Shown piece by piece: positions 10,471 through 22,229 of a stretch of 64,000 bases of DNA. The stretch lies in assembly GCA_015680685.1 (NCBI GenBank), contig MNCI01002986.1:502378-566377 (forward strand), written 5' to 3'. Both the position numbers and the translations under genes were made by a program. Numbering within the stretch: position 1 is the stretch's first letter; the number at the start of each line of letters is the position of its first letter. The stretch comes from Gnetum montanum (Eukaryota; Streptophyta; Gnetopsida; Gnetales; Gnetaceae). The notes beneath the pieces are model-generated. The model had not been told where the DNA came from, did not search any database, and saw only the letters and a list, made by a program, of their open reading frames with translations.

Positions 10471-11465
10471 TGATGAGTGGCGAGATACCCTTACACTCAA
10501 CCATACGAATAAGATCGTTTTCACGCTTGATCCGGTCGAAATCTGTAGACTAAATGCCTACACGCCCCATAGAACACTTAGGGTTAATTATTTGTTGTCT
10601 TCCCAGACTTACATAGTGTATGGTTAAACAAGTTTGAGGTATATGATTTTTATGGTCTTTTATGTTTTATGTATTCTATGCTAATGAGGGAAGGGTTGAG
10701 AAACTAATGACTAACTCTAAATAATGGACTAAGTCTAAATTACCTAGCATCAGCATTCGTTCCCACTTACCATACACACGCTGAACCTATGCAACTGTGG
10801 TTACCAAATGCTAATCGTTACCGAGATCCCACGCGTAACGCATGTGCTCGAAGTGGTCGTACTGAGGCACTTAACTAACTTAAGTGTGATGAGCATCCGT
10901 TCCTTGGTTATCTGTACACATCCTTAAATGCTCATAACCAAGTTGTACTTATCCCACGTTACTAGGAGATAAGTGTGAGAGAGAATCTAATCGTGATGAG
11001 CATCCGTTCCTTGATTATCCGTACACATCTTATGACTATCACTAGGATTACCAAGCGCAGATCCTAGATACGCCACTGGGTTACCAAGTAGTCACACTAA
11101 GATGCTCGTAATCAAGTCGTACTCATTTCGCGCTACTGCAGGTAATAAATAACATGTGATAAATAATAGGTAATAAAATCCTATTCCATGCACTGCAAGG
11201 TTTATCCACAAAGCTCGTCTTTATTGCCGTACACAACTTGCGTTCAGGTACAATGTTGCTTGAATAAAGATCCTTTCACTTGGGGACTCCTACTGCAGGC
11301 ACATGGAAAATAATCTATATCTGGAGTGATCAATCTGCCAGAGTTTCCCTACTTCTAGCCTAGGATTATGAAATAAGGGGAAGCCACCTCTTATTTATAG
11401 ATATGATAGCGCACTGCAATATCGTGTACGCGATATCGCAGCTCATGTGATATCACGTCCCATCA
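10471..11465 (-). repeat. 5' LTR of element B
   Basis: About 995 bp, TGATG...CATCA on the minus strand, adjacent to the PBS. Its U3 retains only one weak GATATCGCG palindrome (about 11418-11440), against at least three in the 3' LTR. It keeps a block at about 10786-10885 that is absent from the 3' LTR. Confidence 0.85.
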
Positions 11466-11470
11466 CCTAT
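11466..11470. repeat. Target site duplication of B, right copy (CCTAT)
   Basis: Identical to the pentamer at 4134-4138. Confidence 0.85.
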
Positions 11471-11700
11471 CTTAATAATTCCAAAATCCATAAGAGCATT
11501 AATTAGCAAAGTAAGCATGAGATTATAACACCTCCAAGTTGGAATTAGAAGATAAAATAATGAACAACGTGAAGATAGAATATGTCGATTGTGTTTACTT
11601 CAAGTGGTGAAAGATGAGCAACATGTATTATTGGAATGTTGTGAAACAAATTTAATCTAAAAAAAAGACAAATATTTTGTTAGTCTTTGTATAAGCCATT
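11471..11700 (+). pseudogene. LINE-type ORF2 remnant, C-terminal cysteine/histidine motif
   Basis: The plus strand reads IRALISKVSMR, then REDRICRLC and DEQHVLLEC, giving C-x2-C-x9-H-x4-C at about 11584-11640. That pattern sits at the C-terminus of many LINE ORF2 proteins. It continues the remnant at 2988-4133 across element B. Stops are present. Confidence 0.55.
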
Positions 11701-12116
11701 CAAGCTACCATTCTTAGTTCTAGGGAATTATATAGAAGATGTTCATGTTATATGAATATTAGACATATCTATGTACTTAAGACTTATTCTTACTAAAATA
11801 TATTTCACAAGTTTATTTGTCTAACATAGATATAATAAAATATTAGTACAAGTATTAATATAAAATTATATAAAAAGAATTCCTAAACTAGTTTGATAGA
11901 TCTTATTGGATCTAAGTAAAACATTTCAATTTCAATATTTTTATATTTAATCAAATAAAGTTTCACTAGATTCAAGGATGTAGATATTATAATTATCTAT
12001 TATTTAAAATTCATAAGAAATTTTTGGCATGTAATAGTTGTGTCTAATTCATAGATCCATTAGTGCTATCATAGCCTTCATAGCTAAAGTAGAAATAACA
12101 CTTTACATTACATTGA
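11701..12116. other. AT-rich sequence, nothing recognised
   Basis: Strongly AT-rich DNA before the assembly gap, with no coding or repeat signal I can support. Confidence 0.5.
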
Positions 12117-12746
12117 NNNNNNNNNNNNNNNNNNNNNNNNNNNNNNNNNNNNNNNNNNNNNNNNNNNNNNNNNNNNNNNNNNNNNNNNNNNNNNNNNNNN
12201 NNNNNNNNNNNNNNNNNNNNNNNNNNNNNNNNNNNNNNNNNNNNNNNNNNNNNNNNNNNNNNNNNNNNNNNNNNNNNNNNNNNNNNNNNNNNNNNNNNNN
12301 NNNNNNNNNNNNNNNNNNNNNNNNNNNNNNNNNNNNNNNNNNNNNNNNNNNNNNNNNNNNNNNNNNNNNNNNNNNNNNNNNNNNNNNNNNNNNNNNNNNN
12401 NNNNNNNNNNNNNNNNNNNNNNNNNNNNNNNNNNNNNNNNNNNNNNNNNNNNNNNNNNNNNNNNNNNNNNNNNNNNNNNNNNNNNNNNNNNNNNNNNNNN
12501 NNNNNNNNNNNNNNNNNNNNNNNNNNNNNNNNNNNNNNNNNNNNNNNNNNNNNNNNNNNNNNNNNNNNNNNNNNNNNNNNNNNNNNNNNNNNNNNNNNNN
12601 NNNNNNNNNNNNNNNNNNNNNNNNNNNNNNNNNNNNNNNNNNNNNNNNNNNNNNNNNNNNNNNNNNNNNNNNNNNNNNNNNNNNNNNNNNNNNNNNNNNN
12701 NNNNNNNNNNNNNNNNNNNNNNNNNNNNNNNNNNNNNNNNNNNNNN
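12117..12746. other. Assembly gap (run of N)
   Basis: 630 undetermined bases. Reading frames that cross it are artefacts. Confidence 0.99.
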
Positions 12747-13205
12747 GATTTGGCATGGTTTTAAAATCAGTTGCTAACCTTATGCTAATTCTCCTTCTTT
12801 CATATCTAGGATTGGGATTGACATTGGAAAAGTTACCCAAGACCTTTACTAGTTATCCAAATTTCTTCTATTTTTAACTTAAAATCCCTCATTGAACTAA
12901 TGACGTAAATCCTAAAACAAAAAGAGTAGATGAATTTGTGTAGCCAACATAAGCTTTCATTAAATAAAGAAGAAATACATCAAACTCTTCTTTATGTAAG
13001 AAATTTAAAGTTTGATTTCTTGGTATTTATGCATATAATCCTTCAACATTCCAATTTGAAATAATATATTTAGCTTTAACCAAGCTCATTCATTGGAGTC
13101 ATTTAGTTAGAAGTTTGTAACTAAGGCTTATTAGAGAGATTTCCACTTATTTGATATTAAATAATTCCTAAACATTGTATCTAATCTACTCTACTAATAT
13201 ACTAT
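12747..13205. other. AT-rich flank between gap and element C
   Basis: No gene seen. The stretch 12815-12890 weakly resembles the noncoding sequence ahead of the internal promoter-like module of D (about 23160-23230), so a buried element fragment is possible. Confidence 0.3.
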
Positions 13206-14089
13206 TGATGAGCAATGAGGTACCCCTACACCCAACCATACAAATCATAAGCGTTCATGTGTCATCTTGTTGAATTTTGTGGACTTTGTAATATCCAATG
13301 CACTAGTCTTCTAGGAAATGAATCTTGCCTTAAGATTGTTCATTAGCTTCCCAATTACACTTGTGACATACACTAATATGGTTAAGTGTAATTAAGACAT
13401 GATTTTTATTATTTTATATTTTATGGTTTGGTGTTCAAATGGAAATAAAAGTAATTGGATTAATTAATTCAAATTAACTAATTAACTAGCATCTAACTAG
13501 TCCTAACATAAGCATCCAGTCCCACTTTCCATACACATCCTTAATCCATGTATCCACTGCTAGGTTACCAAGCACTATGCTACTAGGCATACTAAGCAAT
13601 AACGCTACTAGGATTACCAAGCAAATACATGTTATGCTCAAAGAGGTCATACTTATGTGTTTAATCTATCTTGCTTAATTGCTTCATTAACTTAATTACT
13701 AGAAAATATTTAATAAATAACTAAAACCATTAAATGCATAATTAAAATATTTAATATATCCAAAGTGTTGCAAGGTTTATCAGAAAGCTCATCTTTATTG
13801 CTGCACACATTGTCATGCTCAAGTATAACAATACTCAAATAAAGATCCGTACACTCAATGACTCCTGCTGCAGGAACTCAGGAGAAAAATTCTAACTTTC
13901 AAATGAACAAACTGCAAGAGCTTTGCTACTACTATTATCTCAATTCCCATAAATGTGGTTGGTGGATGTGTATTTATAGCCAAATACAGACATTGCATTG
14001 ACGAGGCCTCATTGACGCATGATACGATGCATCAACAAGGCCTCATTAACACAGCCTCGTCAATGTAGCCAATAGAATTCAACTCATCA
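13206..14089 (-). repeat. 3' LTR of element C
   Basis: 884 bp; the minus strand starts TGATGAGTTGAATTC and ends with the clade U5 end (ATTGCTCATCA). U3 carries repeated GAGGCCTC/AAGGCCTC motifs and paired TGACG motifs (13999-14003, 14013-14017). A TATA box (minus strand CTATAAATACAC) lies near 13968-13980. Confidence 0.8.
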
Positions 14090-14101
14090 TATCCCCATGA
14101 C
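14090..14101 (-). promoter_or_regulatory. 3' polypurine tract of element C
   Basis: The minus strand reads GTCATGGGGATA against the LTR start. Confidence 0.7.
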
Positions 14102-14289
14102 TGAATGAAAACTTTTCCTTGAGTTCTTTACAAAATTGAAAAGGTATGGGATTATTGATTGACCTTTAATAAACAAAATAGATTAACTGACTTGACATAA
14201 AATGGAGTGCCCAGGTGTATAGATCAACACATTACAAAAATGATGGTGTTCAGGGCACAAAATTGAACACCATGACATGACTCTTCAAA

Positions 14290-17240
14290 ATTGGATAGCA
14301 CATTCCTTGATGGCATTATGTTTGGTGGAGAAGATTGGATAGTCCTAGGCAATGGTGGCCCCTAAGGTTATGAGGGACCTTCTTTGGCTTCACACACGTG
14401 TAGTGGTTAAGGTGGCTATGGTTTTCCTATTACTACTGCGGCTTTTGGTACGAGGCAAAAAGCATTTAGCAGTGCTTTCATTTTTTCCTCCTTAATCCTA
14501 GGATCGTGCACCATCCACATAACTTCATCAAGGTGGGTTGGAATGAGCACATCCTAGGAACACGGGATTGTTAGAAACAACTTCTTTGCCTTGATGAACT
14601 AGGTAGCAAATTATTTGCATTCAATGTCAAATGCTCTGATTGTATCCTTCAACTCCTAGTAGTCATTCACTCTTTTGGCTAGGTTCTCGACAATTAATCA
14701 TTGATCTGTGAATCATGCTCTGAGAAATTTGAGTTCAGCGTTTGTGGTCTTGAGCTTCTACTTGGTGTCTTTATGTTGCTTGAACTTTGCCTTGTATAGC
14801 AAATACGAGCTAGCCACTTATGTTTCCAACTCTAACCATAATTGTCTAGCAGTTAATATAGCTAGGTTCACATAACAGAGATTGGCCAATTCCATATACT
14901 TTGTCATTTCTTCTATTTGCAACTCTTTTAAGTGAATCTCTACTTTGTTGTAAGTGTTAATCCCATCAATGATGGGATGCCAAATTTCTCTTCCTTATTG
15001 GAGTTGCTAGAAAGCTTCATTTATCTTTACCTTTGCCATTTGGATGTGCTTTTTGTTTACTTCCTTCTATAGGCCAACCTAGTCTCTATAGTGATTCTTT
15101 ACTTTTTTAAACTTTAGGACCTCGTTTTTCCAAGAAAGGATCTTGATGACAAATTTTTGGTGTAAGGCATGAACTTCCTTCATTAACAGATTTTGATTCT
15201 CTATGGCCAATCTCCTTAACTCAGTGTTCACCCTAGTAAACTGCTCTTGTTATTGATGAATAAATTTTTGCATTTGTTCCTTTTTCACATCAACATTGCA
15301 TAAGCGATGATTCTATGTAGTCAGATTTTCATTCTCCTGGTGTATATAAGCCAACTCCTTCTGATTTGAATGTCTTTGCCTCTATTATGGACTGGTTAAA
15401 AGTTGGCCATTACTACCTCCTCCTCAGCCTTCCCGAATCATTATTGAAGTTTTTGGAAAGCTTCATATATGGTTATTATTGAACTTAGGATTGCAAGATT
15501 AGAAAGGTGGGCACATAATTCGGCAACCTCTGCAACCATGCATTGATTTTGTGCTTGAGCTATTTTGAGTTGTTCTTCTAGAACGATGCACTTTCCCCTT
15601 GCATCTAGCAGCTCCAAAGAGGTTGTGGTGATGTTTTCTGGAAAATCAAAGATATCTTAAATTGGTTTCTTAGTTCCCACTTCCAAAAATTCTTCATGTT
15701 GGGTTGCAGTTTAGTTTTTCCTAACCATGCCTACATATGTCTACACATCTCAAAGTGTAGATATGTCTAGTATAGACGTCGTAGGTGCATTTAGTGCTTT
15801 GGAAACATAGTCAGCAACTACCTTAGCTACCATCTCTTGCCCTTGGTACTACGTCACTAAGATAGTTTCCCCTTCACCTTTCTCTAATTGCACTTAGAAG
15901 GTGGTAGCATTCCAAAAAAAATTTGAGAATAAATGGTGTTGTGATAAGGACACCGACACCTCTTGAGCATTGGGGTCTGACCTCATAAGCAACTATGTTC
16001 ATTGGGCAAAGAAAATTGGTCCACCCTTCTCCATCTAGCTAATTGTTTGAGCCACCTCATTAAGGTGACTCATTCTTATTCTATACACAGATGGATCTAC
16101 ATCACTTTTCCCTGTGTGCTACTCTTACTCACTCAAGAGCTACTCTCGGATTTTGTGCAAGTGCTCAATGGCTATGTAGGATTTCGATATTATTTCTTGA
16201 GTGGGTGGTGGTGGTGGTAGTTACTTCTTTTCTTGAGTTATCTTTGGCATCTTTTCCTACATGATTTTGAACCATGACGTCAAAGGAGCATGCCTAATTG
16301 TATCATTAGAATAGTGGGCGATTCTTGCCCTTTTGTAGAGTTTCTAGATGAGGTATGAAAAGTGTAGGATTTTCCTTCGACATTTGTTTTCTTTAAAATT
16401 CATTTCAATATCCAAGTAGATGAGTTGTGGAGGTTCATAGGAAATTTCCCACTTAGAGCAGCACATGCTCAAGTGGAGAAGGTAGTCCCCTTACTGGGCC
16501 TCACCATTGGATTGATGTGATAGGCCAAAATTTTGAAATAGATGCATTTCATCGATGTGAGCACACTATACTCCTTATAGTCAACCTTGTACCACCACTA
16601 AGTCCACTTCCTTTTTGCCTTAGGATCACCTTTTGTTGATAGCTCTGCCAACTGTGTCCCAATGTTAGGTAACCTTAGTGCTTGTGTGATAGCTTTGGCC
16701 AAGTAGGATACTTGAATACCCTTGATCTTGATTGTGGACCTTGGCCTCTGATTATTCTAGAAGAAATATGTCTCTTTCATGTACCATTCTCCATTGGATG
16801 TCATGATTGGCCACATGGGAAAGGTTTGCAATTATGTTTTGACTTCCGCTAGAGCTTTCTCTAGGAATGGTCTGAAGTTGATTTCTTGAAGAACTGATTG
16901 TTGAATCTCTGGAGACTTGATGATGTCAAGGTAGGCTTGAGTCAAAGTGACTTCAAGCCTTGGCATGTGTTTTGGCACTTCTTTTCATTGTGATTGCTCA
17001 ATGGGCACTTCTTATCACTGTGATTGCTCAATGAATATTTCTTCTTCTTGAACTTGTTAAATAGATTTCACTTTGGGCTCCTCATGAAGAGGTCCTATTA
17101 CATGGATTACCTTTGATAATTCTTGTGCTTATTCTTGTTGGCCCCTTCCAGCTCTGTTCCACTTCTCCCTTGGTTGAGAGGGTTCTCCTTCCTACAGTTA
17201 TTTCAATTTTGGTGTCATCTGTAATGTCAATAAGACCATG
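14290..17240 (-). pseudogene. Accessory ORF (aORF) of element C, unknown protein in env position
   Basis: Long decayed minus-strand coding region between integrase and 3' LTR. Conserved N-terminal blocks: PRLEVTLTQAYLDIIKSPEI, LQEINFRPFLEKA, FPMWPIM...GEWYMKETYFF (about 17000-16760). Next comes a block around 16600-16440 with YSVLTSMKCIYFKILAYHI and ALSGKFPMNLHN, matching D and F. A third block (VQLEKGEGETILV, VAKVVADYVSKALNAP) lies at about 15900-15780. The C-terminal half (15650-14700) is rich in Lys, Glu, Gln and Leu and looks coiled-coil. The second block loosely recalls the plant transposon protein domain of other Athila proteins, but I cannot assign a function. Many stops: inactive. Confidence 0.65.
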
Positions 17241-17599
17241 GATTAGTAATCATTGTGTAACATGAAGCAATTGGGATACCTTTATCTCTTAAGGATTGTT
17301 ACACTTGGCTAAGTTGTGATTATGGTTGATTTAATTGCTCCAATTATTATTGATTTATTTGTTATTATTAATAAATCATGTTGGAGGTTGTTCAAAGGGT
17401 TAACTTTCGAAAAAATTGATGTTTGTATATTATCAAGGTTATTAACCCTTTAGGGGAGTTAGAAAAATTTCCAAAAATTTCCATCAGTTTTCCATTGAAA
17501 ACCTTAAGGGGTGCAACCCCCACGATAAAGAGCTTACCTCTAGTAAGTGCAAGATCAAAAAAAGGAATGATTTGGACAAACAGTGGCAAGTTATGGACT

Positions 17600-17790
17600 C
17601 TGGAAGGTTTTGGGCTATAAAAATTTGAAAAAACTCTTCATGTATTATGAGGCAACTGACAAAACTTTCTAAGTGCACAATGGTATATATAGGATTTTTG
17701 CACTACATTGACAAGGCCTCATTGATGGGGCCTCAGCAATGTAGTCGGCTATGTTGATGAGGCCTCGTCGATGCAGTTGTTGATCACTGT
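17600..17790 (-). promoter_or_regulatory. Internal U3-like promoter module upstream of the C aORF
   Basis: On the minus strand, repeated GGCCTC/GAGGCCTC motifs (17759-17766, 17729-17735, 17713-17720) interleaved with CATTGA/CGTCG are followed by a TATA box (TATATATA, 17684-17691). This is the arrangement of the LTR U3 of the same element (13968-14060), including the spacing from motif array to TATA. The sequence downstream of the TATA box is not LTR-like. About 400 bases separate it from the aORF. Confidence 0.55.
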
Positions 17791-17799
17791 AGATGACTA

Positions 17800-18945
17800 T
17801 TAACTTTGGTCAAAGTTACAAAATACAAGGAGTTTTTGAATGAAATTGGGGTCAAATGAAAGCTCAAAAGGTCAAGAATAGTATGAAAACATGAGAAGAG
17901 TATGTTAGAGCTCATCAATTTGGAAAAATGGAGAAAAAATGATTTAGGGGATGCATGAAGAAGCATTGAGTGGAATACATAATGGAATATGAAAAAGATA
18001 GGATTATAGCAATGTCAAAGATAAGGAACCTTAACTAATCAAGCCAATAGTTGTCCATGTGGGTTCTCCCCATTGTAAGCTCATGCCATTTTTGCCCTAG
18101 AATAACTTCAACTAAGGAGTCTGTGGGCCCCACAGTTAATTGATGATCATGAAAAGTTAAGGACCAACCAAAAAGAATCTATCCAAGAATTCAAACACAT
18201 TAGACCAAGATATAGAGCATAACATAGAACACCATGGTGAGGTGAGTTATGGCAGCATGGATGGATGATAAAGAAGGTGGAATGGAGTTCTGAATTGAGG
18301 TCATAAGAAGTTCCTTGTGGAATTTGTGTTTAAAATCTCTTGGGAAGATCCATCCTTAGTCCAAACCAAAACCATATGCTTTTAGTGACTTTGCATCACC
18401 ACCCTAAGACTGATCCCATAACTAGTTCTTATAGCCTATTTATTTATCTAAGAGGTGTGCTTTGAATTTCCATCATTTTTTAAAAAATGGGAATCACACC
18501 ATGTAACGACTTATTCATTTATTGTGTCTAAGGGATGTGCTTTGAATTCTGATTTTTTTTTTTGAATTTTTGGATGGGAACCACACCATGCAAAGACTTT
18601 ATTTAACTTCCTATTAGTGGTTGGAATGGAATGATAAGAAGTCCATGAAAAACACTCAAGAACTCAAGCAAGTAGAAGAGTACAAAGAGTATTGAGTTCC
18701 CTTAAATTTACACCCTTTAAATACCTTTGAATCCTTCCTAATTTCAAAACTACAAGGTCACTAATTGATTAAAAGTCTCTTTTATGGAAGGGACCTTAAA
18801 TTCCTAGAACAAAGAAAATCATAGAATTCATTATATGTGTGATTGACATGGACTCACTGCCTATTCCATGAAAAATAAACCATATCATAGTTATCAAACA
18901 TTAGAATTCAAAAATAGTAAGTAAACACTGATAATCACAACATTA
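17800..18945 (-). other. Noncoding region of element C between nested D and the aORF
   Basis: Contains the conserved block (about 18050-18135; minus strand AGAACCCACATGG) and two tandem copies of the GTGTGCTTTGAATT / CACACCATG unit (about 18463-18505 and 18533-18600), each around a T-rich stretch, as also seen in B and E. No gene seen. Confidence 0.5.
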
Positions 18946-18950
18946 AGCAC
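18946..18950. repeat. Target site duplication of D, left copy (AGCAC)
   Basis: AGCAC abuts the LTR start at 18951; the identical pentamer follows the 3' LTR at 26951-26955. Confidence 0.85.
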
Positions 18951-19766
18951 TAATGAATTGTGATTCATTAGGTCATGATATCGCACTTGCAATATCACAG
19001 CCTAGCTCACGATATCATATATGCGATATCATGGCTCTTGTGTAGGCCTATAAATACACCTTAGATGCACGATGGAGCAAGGAGGTTTTTAGTTACAAGT
19101 TAGTTTTCATTTTTAGTCTTTCTCAACCCTTTCCCCTAGTGCATGCCCGCAGTGTGATTGTAATTGTACGACACCTTTATTCAAGTGTGACATACTTGGA
19201 CATTCACATGATCAGAAATAAAGATCAAGATTACTTCATCATTGTAGCATTCACTTCATTTAATCATTTAATTATTATTGTTATTTATTGCTTTCATAGT
19301 TAATATCTCTTCACCCTAAACTCATTAAATGTAGAATGAGTATAACTTAATCACGAGCATTCAAGTGTGACTACTTGGTATCCTAGTAGCGTACCTAGGC
19401 CATGAACTTAGTAACCCCAATAATGGTCATGCGGGAGGTCCAAGATGTGTATAGATGATTAAGGAATAGATGCTCATCGCACTTAGGCTAGCTTAGACTC
19501 TCTCCCCCTTTTCCTCCTATCTTAATTAAAGTTATTTTCCATTACCTCCAGGAGTAGCACTAGGTTAGAAACCACATCATACACCTCACTCTGGACTAAA
19601 TCATATGTGACAAAGCAAATACTAGTCCAGGTGGGAAGACAACAAACTGTGATCAACAAATAACTATCTAGATACCACAACTAGCTCGTTTGCAGAGTTT
19701 GACTGGATCATGCATGAAACACTCATATTCGTATGGTCGAGGGTAGGCGTACCTTGCCACTCATCA
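18951..19766 (+). repeat. 5' LTR of element D
   Basis: 816 bp; starts TAATGAATTG (TG mutated to TA) and ends CACTCATCA. GATATC-type motifs fill U3 (18975-19035), and a TATA box (CCTATAAATACACC) follows near 19048. The U5 end is shared with the other elements. Confidence 0.85.
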
Positions 19767-19785
19767 TTGGCATCATTGCTGAGGA
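19767..19785 (+). promoter_or_regulatory. Primer binding site of D, tRNA-Asp derived
   Basis: TTGGCATCATTGCTGAGGA follows the LTR directly. It aligns with the tRNA-Asp complement but has several changes. Confidence 0.7.
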
Positions 19786-19902
19786 TGGTGCTAGTTATTT
19801 AGATTAGTTATATCATACAAGATCACTGTAATGAGTATTAACGATATATCCTTTAGAAAATAAATTAAGTTCAATTCAATTAAGTCACACACACTCATAA
19901 CA

Positions 19903-21872
19903 ATGTCTCTCACAAGACTCGGACAATGCAACAACTAGTAGGGCAATTCATTGGAGAACCAATGAATTATATGATGAAAAAATGAAGTTTGGAGTACTCA
20001 ATTTGATATAGGGGTTTTCTATGAACATAAATGAAGACAACATCATCCCAACTCATGAATGCATAACCTACCAAGTGACGATGAACCCCTACTGGCCACT
20101 AAGAGCCCAACACATATACAAGAGTGTGTTCAAATATCTTGTAGGCATCACAAGGAAAGCCATCTACCCAGGCTTGACTTAAACAACTTTCCTAAGTTTT
20201 TAGGAGGCTATGATTTAGATCTACAACAACATTTACAAGCTTTCTATGATGCTTGTATATGGAATAACATTGATAATGGATGGAAAAAATTTAAGCTCTT
20301 TCCTATGACACTCGTTGACCATGCAAAAGTATGGTATAATTTCTTAAAACAAAAATCAATCTAGTAGAACTCTTCAAAGAAAGATATCAAACTTATGCAA
20401 GAGTGTTAGCCTTGAGGAGACAAATCCAAGAGTGGAAACAAGTGCAACATGAACCCTTGGACATGGCCTTAGAAAGATATTATGCATTGCTAAACAACTG
20501 CCTAGGTCATGGGTTCTCTGAGAAAAGGCTAATGTACCATATCATAGATGGGCACTGTAATGAAACAAGGGAGACCCTAGGGATGTATGCTCGAGGACAA
20601 CTATATGAACTACGAACCCATCAATTCCAAGAACTTATCAAGAGGGTAGCAAAAGGAGAAGGAGAAATGGCTAAATAGGAGAATGCTGAAAAATCTCAAC
20701 AGCCCCAAAAATCAATAAGGACCCATGATTATGGAGGGGAGAAATCAACTCACTGCAAGGAGGTGAAACCATCTATGCCAATACTACAATCATTGGATGA
20801 AGTTGAGGCAAAGATTAATAAGATTATAGAATGGATACATGAAAAATGTGGAGAATATGCCAACATTATTGAAGATAGAGTTATGACAAACCAGGAAAAA
20901 GGACAAAACACCTTTAGATGATCAGAAAGAAGGGTTGAAGAGAATAAGAACTTAACTTCCAATCATACATATCAATGTAACATTTGCCTGTATGATCACC
21001 TCAAGGGCCAATGCCCAATCTTGTCACATTTGCATGAGCATTGGAAAAGAATGTTACATCCAGAGTTCATACAAAAATACTATCTAATCATAGTGGCAAA
21101 AATCCTAGTCATGGAGGAGTCCATCCCCAAATTGGTTACACCCTTCATGCCATCTGAACCTAAGTGCTTATCAAGTCCAACATCCTATTTCTCCAACTTG
21201 GTCAACATCCTCTATCTTTTTACATTATTATTATTCTCCTTAATACTATCAACCCATATCCTCTATGAAAAGGTCACCACCTCATGTACCTTACACTTCT
21301 GCTCAATTTCAAAATTCTCATCCTTCATATCCTTCTACATCGCCACCAATTTACCTGAAGGATTTGCACCATAGCATCAACCCATGAACGTTACTTGTGC
21401 TTCTATTGTCAACAGTAGTGGGAATCCTTCACAACATCATAGGCATCCATTCTTTAGACATGACCATAGAAAGGGACAACACAGTTCAGAAACCATTGCA
21501 TCTACCAACTCAGCACAAGTCCAACACTATGGTGCATCCTCCTCTTCAAACCCAATGCCTCACATTCCCTTATTAGGGCCACCACTCAATACTCCAACAA
21601 CCATGTGGCCCAATGAATATAGCCACATGGGGGGACATGTTGATCCTTGCATATCATCTTATGGTCACACGTACCATAGTGGATCAACCCCTTATAAATT
21701 AACTACATCTTATAACTTGCCCTACTATGTCAACTCTAATCAAGTGTGTGAAACCCAATGGGGTAAGTATGATTGGGTCCCAATATTTCCAACATGCAAG
21801 GATCCCAACCTTCCAATTATTAATTCTTGCTATGATCAAAAGTTTAGTTATGGGAGATATCCTCCATTCTAA
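19903..21872 (+). pseudogene. gag remnant of element D
   Basis: Starts at an ATG at 19903 (MSLTRLGQCNN), with early stops. The capsid core is well preserved: at 20059-20364 LDLNNFPKFLGGYDL, WKKFKLFPMTLVDHAKVWY; at 20403-20678 LRRQIQEWKQVQHEPLDMAL, YYALLNNCLGHGFSEK, ETRETLGMYARGQLYELR. An intact knuckle C-x2-C-x3-H-x4-C (CNICLYDHLKGQC) lies at about 20974-21012. This knuckle spacing is usual in Athila/Tat Gag. A Pro/Ser/His/Tyr-rich tail is open at 21384-21872. No protease follows. Confidence 0.8.
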
Positions 21873-21879
21873 CAAGAAG

Positions 21880-22020
21880 AATTAATAAATGTTTTTCCTT
21901 TTCTTTAATTTTACAATTTTTTGTTTTCCAATTTTTCATCTTTTAATTTTTTGTTATCTTTTTATTGGCTGATTCATCTTTTTATTTATTGTTTTATCTT
22001 TTTATCTTTTTATGGGTAAT
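21880..22020 (+). repeat. T-rich tract after D gag
   Basis: Repeated TTTTT/ATCTTTTTA runs, similar in place and composition to the T-rich tracts after pol in C and E and after the aORF of D (25916-25975). Confidence 0.6.
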
Positions 22021-22153
22021 CTCATCTATAAATAAAAAACTCATGTGACTCATTGGTTGAGGTGTTGTTCTATGATATCAAGTCTTGAGTAACTAATTAT
22101 TTGGATAGCGAGCCCATCACATCTGCCCACCCATTCTATTAATAAGAGGTTCT

Positions 22154-22221
22154 ACTCTAGGTATGATGATATTTCTAATCATTAAAACTTAAAGGAATTT
22201 TATTATCATTATACCTAGAGT
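22154..22221. repeat. 18-bp-arm hairpin in element D
   Basis: Arm 22154-22171 (ACTCTAGGTATGATGATA) pairs with 22204-22221 (TATCATTATACCTAGAGT) at 17 of 18 positions around a 32-base loop. No target duplication is obvious, so this may be an RNA fold or a remnant of a small MITE. Confidence 0.6.
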
Positions 22222-22229
22222 GAAGAGGG

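Larger units (their letters stand above)
4139..11465 (-). mobile_element. Element B, complete Athila-like retrotransposon lacking RT, RNaseH and integrase
   Basis: 7.3-kb minus-strand element with two LTRs, PBS, PPT and a perfect 5-bp TSD. Reading 5' to 3' on the minus strand: LTR (11465-10471), tRNA-Asp PBS, gag (to about 7741), protease (to about 7187), then directly the sequence that in relatives lies after integrase, a long noncoding 3' region, the PPT and the 3' LTR. RT, RNaseH and integrase are missing, so it would have depended on a relative for mobility. It inserted into a LINE remnant. Confidence 0.85.

Noticed and set aside
12038-12877. Long open frames on both strands across 12117-12746
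   Set aside because: They consist almost entirely of undetermined bases of the assembly gap.
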